Positions 9,733 through 16,552 of a stretch of DNA of 64,000 nt are shown in pieces (within the stretch, counting starts at the first letter, position 1; each line of letters starts with the position of its first letter). Below the pieces are notes generated by a model. That model saw nothing but the letters and a program-made list of their open reading frames with translations. It was not told where the DNA came from and made no database searches. The DNA comes from Fibrobacter succinogenes (GTDB taxonomy: Bacteria; Fibrobacterota; Fibrobacteria; Fibrobacterales; Fibrobacteraceae), in NCBI GenBank assembly GCA_902756345.1, contig CACVQR010000010.1:124001-188000 (forward strand), read 5' to 3'. A program made the translations under genes and the position numbers.

Positions 9733-11010
9733 GTACAGCGGGTGCTTCTTGCAGAGTTCGACAATTTCCTGACGGATCTTGGCGAGAGCGGCATCGTCGT
9801 CCTTGGCCTTGATGCAGCGGTCGATGATGCGGGTCACTTCGCGGGTATCTTCTTCGTCGAAGCCACGGGTCGTGATAGCAGCAGTACCGAGACGCACTCC
9901 GGACGGATCCATCGGCTTGCGCGGATCGAACGGGATTGTAGAACGGCTGCAGGAGATGCCGACCTTTTCCATCGCGACTTCGGCTTCCTTACCGGAAACG
10001 CCCTTGGAGGTCATGTCCACCACGATGAGGTGGTTGTCGGTACCGTCGCTGATGACCTTGTAGCCCAGCTTCATCATTTCGTCGGCCATGGCCTGAGCGT
10101 TCTTGATGACGTTCTTGGCGTAGGTCTGGAATTCCGGCTGCAGAGCTTCGAGGAATGCAACGGCCTTACCGGCGTTGATGTGGTCGTGCGGACCACCCTG
10201 CATGCCCGGGAACACGCCCTTGTCGATTTCCTTGGCGAGGGAGACTTCCTTGAGTTCGCCCTTCACCATCTTCTGGATGGTGCGGTCCTTGCACATGATG
10301 ATAGCGGAACGCGGGCCACGGAGAGTCTTGTGGGTCGTGGTCGTCACGATGTCGAAATACGGCACCGGAGATTCGATAGCCTTACCTGCAATGAGACCGG
10401 CAATGTGAGAAATGTCAGCCATCGTGAGAGCGCCCACTTCGTCGGCGATTTCCTTGAAGCGCTTCCAGTCGAGGTTACGGCTGTAGGCAGAGAAACCGGC
10501 GAGAATCATCTTCGGCTTTTCGCGGAGAGCGATTTCGCGGACCTTGTCCATGTCGATGCGGCCCGTTTCCTTATCGACTTCGTACTGCACGAAGTTGTAA
10601 AGCATGCCGGAGAAGTTCACCGGATGGCCGTGAGAAAGGTGTCCACCGTGGTCGAGCTTGAGGCCGAGGACCTTGTCGCCCGGTTTGAGGACGGCGAAGT
10701 ACACGGCGGCGTTGGCCGGAGAACCGGACAGCGGCTGGATGTTCACGTGGTCGCAACCAAAGAGCTTCTTGCAACGTTCGATGGCCAATGCTTCCATCTT
10801 GTCGATTACTTCGTTACCACCGTAGTAGCGCTTGCCCACGTAGCCTTCGCTGTACTTGTTGGTCAGCACGGAGCCCATGGCTTCCATGACGGCCTTGGAG
10901 GTGTAGTTTTCGGAAGCGATGAGTTCGATGCCATATTCCTGGCGTTCGGCTTCTTCCTGGATGATGTTGTAGATTTCCGGATCGGTCTGTTGCAGTGTAG
11001 ATTTGAGCAT
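9727..11010 (-). CDS. glyA: Serine hydroxymethyltransferase
   Basis: PLP enzyme converting serine and tetrahydrofolate into glycine and 5,10-methylene-THF, the main source of one-carbon units. 427 aa, full length for bacterial GlyA. The PLP lysine is Lys228 in TTTTHKTLRGPR. Other family blocks are ELIASENYTS (29-38), YVGKRYYGG (57-65) and HGGHLSHG (121-128). The start ATG at 11010 has AAGGAG eight bases upstream. The gene appears monocistronic, with a 516-bp upstream gap containing a strong inverted repeat but no glycine-riboswitch-like core that I can recognise. Confidence 0.97.
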   Translation of the reverse strand: MLKSTLQQTDPEIYNIIQEEAERQEYGIELIASENYTSKAVMEAMGSVLTNKYSEGYVGKRYYGGNEVIDKMEALAIERCKKLFGCDHVNIQPLSGSPANAAVYFAVLKPGDKVLGLKLDHGGHLSHGHPVNFSGMLYNFVQYEVDKETGRIDMDKVREIALREKPKMILAGFSAYSRNLDWKRFKEIADEVGALTMADISHIAGLIAGKAIESPVPYFDIVTTTTHKTLRGPRSAIIMCKDRTIQKMVKGELKEVSLAKEIDKGVFPGMQGGPHDHINAGKAVAFLEALQPEFQTYAKNVIKNAQAMADEMMKLGYKVISDGTDNHLIVVDMTSKGVSGKEAEVAMEKVGISCSRSTIPFDPRKPMDPSGVRLGTAAITTRGFDEEDTREVTRIIDRCIKAKDDDAALAKIRQEIVELCKKHPLYK

Positions 11011-11079
11011 TTAGCTACTCCTTGATATAGAAAAAATATTACCCAACCAAGGGTTCCGCCCTCCAGAAACCAATAATGC

Positions 11080-11126
11080 GGGAGGGAACCCAGCTCGGAG
11101 TTGCGAAGGCCGCACGGTTCCCTCCC
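11080..11126. repeat. Inverted repeat upstream of glyA
   Basis: Perfect 11-bp arms GGGAGGGAACC (11080-11090) and GGTTCCCTCCC (11116-11126) around a 25-base GC-rich loop, about 70 bp before the glyA start. A third partial copy (GGGTTCCGCCCTCC) lies at 11051-11064, so alternative pairings are possible in the glyA leader. It could be a leader RNA structure or part of the mobile 3' flank of the neighbouring FISUMP locus. Confidence 0.6.
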
Positions 11127-11203
11127 TGCGCCCACCCTTTCCTTGGCCGACGCTCTTTTATGGTTGGCCTAGTGATTTCCTACTTACTTGTCTTCCAGTA
11201 CCC

Positions 11204-11520
11204 TCTCGCCTAGGTAGTTCCACCCCCTAAAACCCCTGGCTTTAATCTGCCTACCGCTGCCCACGGCTCCAGAAATGAGCCGTGTGGAATGAATTGCTCA
11301 CTGTCTTGCCGCACTTGATGCGGCACCTCCTTTCCCCGCCCGCGTCATGCCGGTGGAAATCGGCATCAGCTTTTCATGTCCAAAAAAAGCGCTCCGGCTC
11401 AGCCTGCTCCGCACGCAGACAAATTACGGCCTTCGGCCTTTACTGTCCGCTTAGCGGCCAGGCATTCGCCGCCGCTTTCCCCAAAGCCCTGTTTTTTTGT
11501 TAAACTTTTTGATGATTAAT
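11204..11520. repeat. Conserved 3' flank of FISUMP locus 1 (no gene)
   Basis: The gap 11011-11526 has no credible gene. It holds four blocks that recur, in the same order and near-identical, behind the second FISUMP gene (29623-29913). Block a is CTCGCCTA...CCCCCTAAAACCCC (11204-11236). Block b is 11389-11416, 27 of 28 bases identical and containing CGGCTCAGCCTGCTCCGC. Block c is 11449-11479, containing GCGGCCAGGCATTCGCC. Block d is the AT-rich 11497-11520 beside the FISUMP stop. Sequences between blocks differ. Nothing here is a recognisable insertion-sequence end. Confidence 0.8.
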
Positions 11521-11526
11521 TAAGGA

Positions 11527-12750
11527 TTAGTAATCCTGTACACAGCGGACTGAAAGACCGTAGACTTTTTTTTGTCCCGCACCACGAGTGAGATAATCTC
11601 TTGCAACAATGGCAACCAAACCCAATATACCATCATTTTCATCACTCTCGTATTCACCGGGTAACCAATGATAAGCATATTTCTCCAACTCCTCATACAT
11701 AACAAGGCTTTCAGAACTATACGGCATCTGTGATAGTAATTTTCCTGCCGGCAAAAGGGAAAATCCTCGCTGATTGGACCCCCACAAAACTGCACCCAAA
11801 TACGAAGCACCATCTCTGGAGCCGCTACCAATCAACACCATGGCCCATTCTTCTCGGTTCATCACGTGCCAACCATCCGGACATATACCCTGATGCATAA
11901 CAAAACTGAGCCTGTCTTGATACTCGGGGAAAGGATTACTCATTAAATCGTACTCTACTGGACATTTGGCGCTACCTATGGCAAAACTGTCACAAGCCGC
12001 AGGAAAGTTCATCACCGTGGCCCAAGTATAAAGGCCGCCGAAGCCGTTCTCGCAATACCAGGGGTCATCATCGTAGCAGAACTTGGTAGAATCCGTCATC
12101 TGAGTGCCACCTGGAATCATCTTGCCATAGTTCAAGTTTTGAGCAAAGAACGTTAAGGAGTCTATCATTTTATATCCCACCTCATAGCGAATCGTCTTAT
12201 ACACCTGACCGTCACGGGGGTCCGTAAATTCCCCGTAGCTGTAGTCATTCTCGCTTACAAAAAGACGGCTCATGTCGTAATACTTGCTACTACTCGATGA
12301 ACTAACCGTGGAGCTAGAAGACTGAAGTACCCAATGACCATTTATACAACGGTATGTAATACCATATTGCGAGATATATTTTGTTCCACCTTCATAATCA
12401 CTCGAGCAAAGTGAGTCTCGCAATACATAGCCACTGGAACTTGAACGAGTATTATCTACACTCGACGAAGAGTTTCCCTCACCGTTAGAACTACTGGAGC
12501 CGTTCGTTTTACCGCTAGAACTAGAACTCTTCTGCGAATCATCTCCAGGCTTTACAGAGCTAGAAGACCTCGAACTGAGCGCAACAGAAGACGAAGAACC
12601 GTCGGCCGGGTCCGGCGCTGGAGCGGAGCTACCAGACTCATCGCCACACGCAATGAAAATACACGCAAAGACAAGCGCAAATACTAACAGACCAAAAATG
12701 GATTGCTTCGCCCTTACAGGGCTCGCTATGACGTTTGTAAAAATCTTCAC
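11527..12750 (-). CDS. FISUMP-domain lipoprotein 1 (Fibrobacter major paralogous domain)
   Basis: Predicted outer-membrane or surface lipoprotein of 407 aa with one FISUMP domain (TIGR02145 type), a large Fibrobacter paralogous family of unknown function. The start is GTG at 12750, directly behind GGAGGT; an in-frame TTG at 12783 lacks such a site. Residues 1-34 form a signal peptide ending ACIFIA with Cys35 followed by GDES. A Ser/Asp/Gly linker (about 40-110) leads to the domain with LNYGKMIPGG, WYCENGFGGLYTW and CPDGWHVMNREEW. The n-region VIASPVRAKQS is encoded by a dispersed palindromic repeat. It lies 110 bp downstream of a broken transposase-like gene and is followed by a conserved 3' flank. 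Confidence 0.92.
   Translation of the reverse strand: MKIFTNVIASPVRAKQSIFGLLVFALVFACIFIACGDESGSSAPAPDPADGSSSSVALSSRSSSSVKPGDDSQKSSSSSGKTNGSSSSNGEGNSSSSVDNTRSSSSGYVLRDSLCSSDYEGGTKYISQYGITYRCINGHWVLQSSSSTVSSSSSSKYYDMSRLFVSENDYSYGEFTDPRDGQVYKTIRYEVGYKMIDSLTFFAQNLNYGKMIPGGTQMTDSTKFCYDDDPWYCENGFGGLYTWATVMNFPAACDSFAIGSAKCPVEYDLMSNPFPEYQDRLSFVMHQGICPDGWHVMNREEWAMVLIGSGSRDGASYLGAVLWGSNQRGFSLLPAGKLLSQMPYSSESLVMYEELEKYAYHWLPGEYESDENDGILGLVAIVARDYLTRGAGQKKVYGLSVRCVQDY
12700..12732 (-). repeat. VIAS-type dispersed palindromic repeat inside the FISUMP1 signal peptide
   Basis: On the minus strand the stretch encoding VIASPVRAKQS has the form GTCATAGCGAGCCCT-GTA-AGGGCGAAGCAATCC. That is the well-known bacterial dispersed repeat pattern TCATTGCGAGC...GCGAAGCAATCC that usually lies between genes. 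Here it is in frame and supplies the positively charged n-region of the signal peptide. The other FISUMP gene has a different sequence at this place. Confidence 0.65.
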
Positions 12751-12810
12751 AGGACCTCCAGTAACCTCAATCGTTTTTGCCAAATTTAGTTAAATGTCGC
12801 AGGAATTGAA

Positions 12811-12845
12811 AAAGCCGACCCCATGGATCGGCTTTAGATTTTTTA
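12811..12845 (-). terminator. Intrinsic terminator after the transposase-like pseudogene
   Basis: Arms AAAGCCGA (12811-12818) and TCGGCTTT (12828-12835). On the minus strand the hairpin is followed by TTTTTCAATT, between the pseudogene stop (12861) and the FISUMP1 start (12750). On the plus strand the T-run TTTTTTA (12839-12845) also follows, so it can work in both directions. Confidence 0.75.
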
Positions 12846-12860
12846 ACCTAGCATAAAATG

Positions 12861-13851
12861 CTATTTCAAGGCTAGCATTGCCGCAATCACGCTATCCGGC
12901 ACGTTCTGCGAACGCAAGTAGTCGGCCCGTTTGGTGTCGCGAGCTGCATTGTCAGCATCGTTCTTTTCGCGCTCCTGTTCCGCGCCCTTCAGGAAGGCTT
13001 CGGCTTCGAGAGCTTCGTATTCATGACGGTCGAACATGTTTGCCTCCAGTGCTTTCAAAAGTTCAGGGTTCATGCGGCTTACGCGCAGGCGGTGTTTCGG
13101 GAACCTGGAGCGGTCCTCTCGAAATGAGCCGGAGCCAGAAATCTTCGCGGGTTTTCACGCCCTTGCGCAACTGCAAAAAGTTGGGCAGGTCTACTACAAT
13201 ATACCTATTTTTTCGCGAAATGGGAAGGGCGTTCCCCGACTTGACTTCGTATTCGCTATAGGTGGACCATACGTCCTTATAGATTTCCTTCGACCGGAGT
13301 ACCGGATTGTTGCAAAGCCAAATGGATACCGTTTCCGGAAGCTCGTAGTAACGGTACTTGCGTTCCTCTTCCGGCAGGCCCAGGAAATAGTCAGAACGGT
13401 TAAACTCGTACTTGCCGCGCAGTGTGAGGTACGAATTGTAGAGTTGCATACGGTCGAAAAAGAACGAATGCACCTTATTCTGCATTTGACGCTTTCAGCG
13501 TCCGCTGCTTCGCCTCAGTTATAAAAACAAACTAGTTTGTTTTTGCAACATTCGGCTCGCACGCTTTCCGATATTCAAGTAGCGGTTATCTCTGGTATGC
13601 ACCCAGACATCAAGGCGCGCGGGGTCGTTTTCGGGCATAAAGATGTCAATGGGTTTCTCGAATTCATATTCGAGGTCGACAATTTCATGGTCGCGGTCCA
13701 GCTGGAGCAGGCTGTTGAGTACGTCGCGGATTGTGTCCTTGTCGTCCATAAGGATGCGGAAGGTCGCCGCGTATTTGGGCAGCAGGAATTCTTCGCCTTG
13801 TTCGTTTGTGACGATGTAATTTTTTGTTGAATGATTGGTATTGTCAGACAT
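12861..13851 (-). pseudogene. PD-(D/E)XK nuclease family transposase-like gene, broken
   Basis: Three pieces of one protein in order on the minus strand. Residues from ATG 13851 (MSDNTNHSTKNYIV, then RILMDDKDTIRDVLNSLL and RLDVWVHTRDNRYLNI) match the N-terminus of the PDDEXK_2 transposase-like family. From 13485 the middle part continues (MQNKVHSFFFDRMQLYNSYL, YYELPETVSIWL). From about 13115 the C-terminal helical tail (MNPELLKALEANMFDRHEYE ... DSVIAAMLALK) is in another frame. The reading is interrupted at 13489-13565 by an inserted palindromic element that brings stops, and by a frameshift near 13110-13130. The family is linked to recombination and degenerate mobile elements. It lies directly upstream of FISUMP1. 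Confidence 0.85.
13488..13569. repeat. Palindromic mini-element interrupting the transposase-like gene
   Basis: Between the codons for RYLNI and MQNK lies about 75 bp of extra DNA. It contains a perfect 22-bp palindrome (13523-13544, AAAAACAAACT/AGTTTGTTTTT) and a small inverted repeat (13488-13502, GACGCT-ttc-AGCGTC). ACGCTTTC occurs at both ends (13489-13496 and about 13560-13567), possibly a target duplication. Flanking words CGCTGCTTCGCC and ACATTCGGCTCG recall, in inverted form, the flanks of the elements near 54.1 kb. Confidence 0.65.
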
Positions 13852-14018
13852 GTTTTTCCTTTTTGTGTTAAGTTGAGGCACACTCCCTCTTTACTAACAC
13901 GCCATTTTGGGGCGTCTGAATACCAATTTCTCGGAAATTTATTTCTTTTTACATTTACAGCAGGTTCCTATCTGCACAAACAGAAGGGATCTACTCTTTT
14001 TTCTATATTATCCACGCA

Positions 14019-15776
14019 ATGCCTATTATTTTGTTCATTCTCTTTTTTGTACCTCTTGCAGCCTTTGCCCAGGACACTCCCGGCGCATTCAAGATTGATT
14101 CTATCCGCTACAATATCGGCGACGCTTTTGACGATTCCAGGTACCATACCAAGTACGACAAGTGGGCGCTTGACCTTTTAAACTGGATTCATATTGAAAC
14201 CCGCGAATCGACGGTCAAGAAGTTGCTCCTTTTTAGCGAAGGCGACGTGGTGACCGACGTCCAGGTGCAAGATGCAGAGCGGTTCCTGCGCACGCAGCGC
14301 TACCTTTCGGATGCAAGCATCAAGATTTCGAACGAAGACGGCAAGAATATCGCCACCGTAAAAACCAGCGACAACTGGACGCTCGCCGTCCCGACTACTT
14401 TCGGCTTTTCGGGCAGCCAGTGGACCTACGACAATTTGAACTGGGGCATCGGCGTCCAAGAAAGCAACTTCCTTGGCCTCGGACAAAAGCTCGGTTTCTA
14501 CTTCGGGCACGACGAGTTCCGCGACATGTGGCAGGTTGAATACGGCGATCCGCACTTTTTGTTCCGCTATAACCACCTGGACTTTCTCTACAGCTACAAT
14601 ACCGATGGCTACCTCGCCTACGGAAAGATGTACATTCCGTTTCTCAGCCGCAGCCAAAACCAGTGGGCCTACATCATCGAAGGCTTAAAGAACAAGCGCG
14701 ACGCCTATTTTTATGGTAGCGGAGAACTGCCGCCAGGCGCCACCATGTACGATGCCCAAAAGAAATACGGAGACAAACCCATCTACAATCACGAGAAAGC
14801 CCTGCTTGATTCATTCCCGCTGTATAACGGCAACGAAGTCGTAAAACTGTTAGCCGTCAAGGATTTTATCGACGACTCCCTGAGCTTTAGAATCAGCCGC
14901 TCCTTCGGCGGGACTTACCGCAAGCTCTACGCCGGCGCCACCTACGACTACCACTATACCACCGCCAGCGAAGGCAAGCTTTACCCCTACGCCTTTACCG
15001 ACGGCGACACCACCTACGCCATCGATTCCGCCACCGCGGTCAACAAATGGCTCCCCGAACAGAAAGATTCCCGTCTCGGCATGTACTTGATGTTTTCAAA
15101 CATCCGCTACGAAAAAATCAAGAACTTCCACAACGCCAAGTGGACCGAAGACATCGAAAAAGGCTACTCACTCAAGGCGCAAATTTCAAAGAACTACGAA
15201 CAGCTAGGCGCCGCCGATAACGACATCCGCCTCGACTTTTGGGCAGACCTGATGCTCGGATACTCCATGCACCACCTCACGCTCAAATCCGAAATGAACT
15301 TCTACCTGGACCATGGCGAGCAGCACGACTACTACGGCAAACTTTCGGGCGAATACATTTTCCACCCGAACGAAAAATTCTCGATGGCGCTCACAGGCCT
15401 GGTAGACTTTTACGAAGACGCCCGCTACGGCAAGCAGCTTACCTTAGGCGGCGCGAACGGATTCGCCGGGTTCCCCACCGGATTCTACGCCGGGCAGGCC
15501 CGCGTATTCGCGAACCTGGAACAGCGCTACTTTACCGACTTTGAAATTGCAACGCTCATGCCCGTATTCGCCATCTTCGAAAGCGTCGGCGAAACCGCCT
15601 GGGACATTTGGGATATCAACCGCAAGGACTTGGTTTACCTCGTGGGCTTCGGCATGCGTTTTGCGCAGACCAAGTCAATTAGCAGGCTCGTGAACAAAGT
15701 CGACGTGAGTTTCCCGCTGAACGGCGTGCGCAAGGGCGAACCCCACTATTCCATTATCACGACTTACAACCTGTAG
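14019..15776 (+). CDS. Omp85/BamA-like outer-membrane beta-barrel protein
   Basis: 585-aa protein with a signal peptide (MPIILFILFFVPLAAFA, 1-17). A short periplasmic part at about 30-130 (STVKKLLLFSEGDVVTDVQV, RYLSDASIKI) reads like one POTRA domain, followed by a Tyr/Gly/Asp-rich barrel to the end. It is smaller than BamA and has only one visible POTRA, so it is an Omp85-related surface-antigen protein of unknown substrate. There is no Shine-Dalgarno before the ATG; a TATATT box at 14004-14009 lies nine bases upstream, so the mRNA may be nearly leaderless. It is apparently transcribed alone. The last residues are YNL rather than the usual terminal Phe. Confidence 0.7.
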   Translation: MPIILFILFFVPLAAFAQDTPGAFKIDSIRYNIGDAFDDSRYHTKYDKWALDLLNWIHIETRESTVKKLLLFSEGDVVTDVQVQDAERFLRTQRYLSDASIKISNEDGKNIATVKTSDNWTLAVPTTFGFSGSQWTYDNLNWGIGVQESNFLGLGQKLGFYFGHDEFRDMWQVEYGDPHFLFRYNHLDFLYSYNTDGYLAYGKMYIPFLSRSQNQWAYIIEGLKNKRDAYFYGSGELPPGATMYDAQKKYGDKPIYNHEKALLDSFPLYNGNEVVKLLAVKDFIDDSLSFRISRSFGGTYRKLYAGATYDYHYTTASEGKLYPYAFTDGDTTYAIDSATAVNKWLPEQKDSRLGMYLMFSNIRYEKIKNFHNAKWTEDIEKGYSLKAQISKNYEQLGAADNDIRLDFWADLMLGYSMHHLTLKSEMNFYLDHGEQHDYYGKLSGEYIFHPNEKFSMALTGLVDFYEDARYGKQLTLGGANGFAGFPTGFYAGQARVFANLEQRYFTDFEIATLMPVFAIFESVGETAWDIWDINRKDLVYLVGFGMRFAQTKSISRLVNKVDVSFPLNGVRKGEPHYSIITTYNL

Positions 15777-15881
15777 TCAGGCAACCTTATCCAGCAGTCA
15801 AAAGTGTGATTTTTCGCAAAAAATCGCATTTTTTTTATGAAAACCTGTCCTTTCGACCTATTTTTTCGTATTTTAAGGGTT

Positions 15882-16427
15882 ATGAATTTCGTTTCTAAAA
15901 TTTTATCTATTGCAGCCATTGCAGCAGTTGCGCCTTTTGCGCAGCTTGCTCCGGAACCCCAGATGGCCGACGTGAAGTTGATGCAGGATTCTACCACCAA
16001 CCAGCCCATGAAGATGGACTTTTCTAAGCCGCTTTCGGGCATTAGCGATCCGGGGATTCTGTTCAGCCAGTTTGCAAACAGGCCTCTTTTGATCTATTAC
16101 TTTAGCCCCAAGTGCCCGCACTGCCAGCGCCACATTTCCGAAATCCAGGACCTGGTCAAGGAATACGAGCCCAAGGGTTTAACCGGCATCGCCATTGGTC
16201 TCGGCGGCGGCATCAAGAAAAACGACATCCGTCTGTTTATCGACCAGTTCCACGTAGCAATCCCCGTATTCCAGGATAGCGACTACAAGTTCGGCCCCGC
16301 TTACGGCACCGGCTACATTCCGGTCGTGTACGTAGTGCAAAAAGACGGAACCTTCTACCGCTACGAAACTTTGAACGAAGCGAACATGAACCACATGCGC
16401 GCCACGCTCAATAAGATGTTTAAGTAG
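15882..16427 (+). CDS. Exported thioredoxin-like protein (CPHC active site)
   Basis: 181-aa TlpA/peroxiredoxin-like periplasmic protein. The ATG at 15882 follows AAGGG, six bases away; an in-frame ATG at 15837 would put extra residues before the signal peptide. Residues 1-23 form a signal sequence (MNFVSKILSIAAIAAVAPFA). Residues 70-170 have the thioredoxin fold, with YYFSPKCPHCQRH carrying the redox-active CPHC and a cis-Pro in GTGYIPVVYV. Possible roles are disulfide reduction or cytochrome maturation in the periplasm; no partner gene is near. CPHC is the DsbA-type dipeptide, but the fold order looks TlpA-like. Followed at once by a heptad repeat. Confidence 0.8.
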   Translation: MNFVSKILSIAAIAAVAPFAQLAPEPQMADVKLMQDSTTNQPMKMDFSKPLSGISDPGILFSQFANRPLLIYYFSPKCPHCQRHISEIQDLVKEYEPKGLTGIAIGLGGGIKKNDIRLFIDQFHVAIPVFQDSDYKFGPAYGTGYIPVVYVVQKDGTFYRYETLNEANMNHMRATLNKMFK

Positions 16428-16550
16428 AATTCTGAATTCAGAGTTCAGAATTCAGAGTTATTATAAATCTAACGCCAACTAATATAATTGCGGCGTAGCC
16501 GCCTAGCTAAACAATCCGAAATCCGAAATCCGAATTCCGAATTCCGATTT
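16428..16550. repeat. Heptad repeat array around a GCGGC hairpin (AATTCAG / CCGAATT words)
   Basis: From the base after the stop codon: AATTCTG, AATTCAG, AGTTCAG, AATTCAG (16428-16455). Then comes a spacer, the hairpin GCGGC-gta-GCCGC (16490-16502), and the opposite-facing units CCGAAAT, CCGAAAT, CCGAATT, CCGAATT, CCGATTT (16516-16550). This lies in the convergent gap between the thioredoxin-like gene and PBP1A, ending three bases before the PBP1A stop. Confidence 0.87.
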
Positions 16551-16552
16551 AA

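Noticed and set aside
11011-11200. Glycine or THF riboswitch upstream of glyA
   Set aside because: There is a strong inverted repeat, but I do not see the conserved cores of either riboswitch class.
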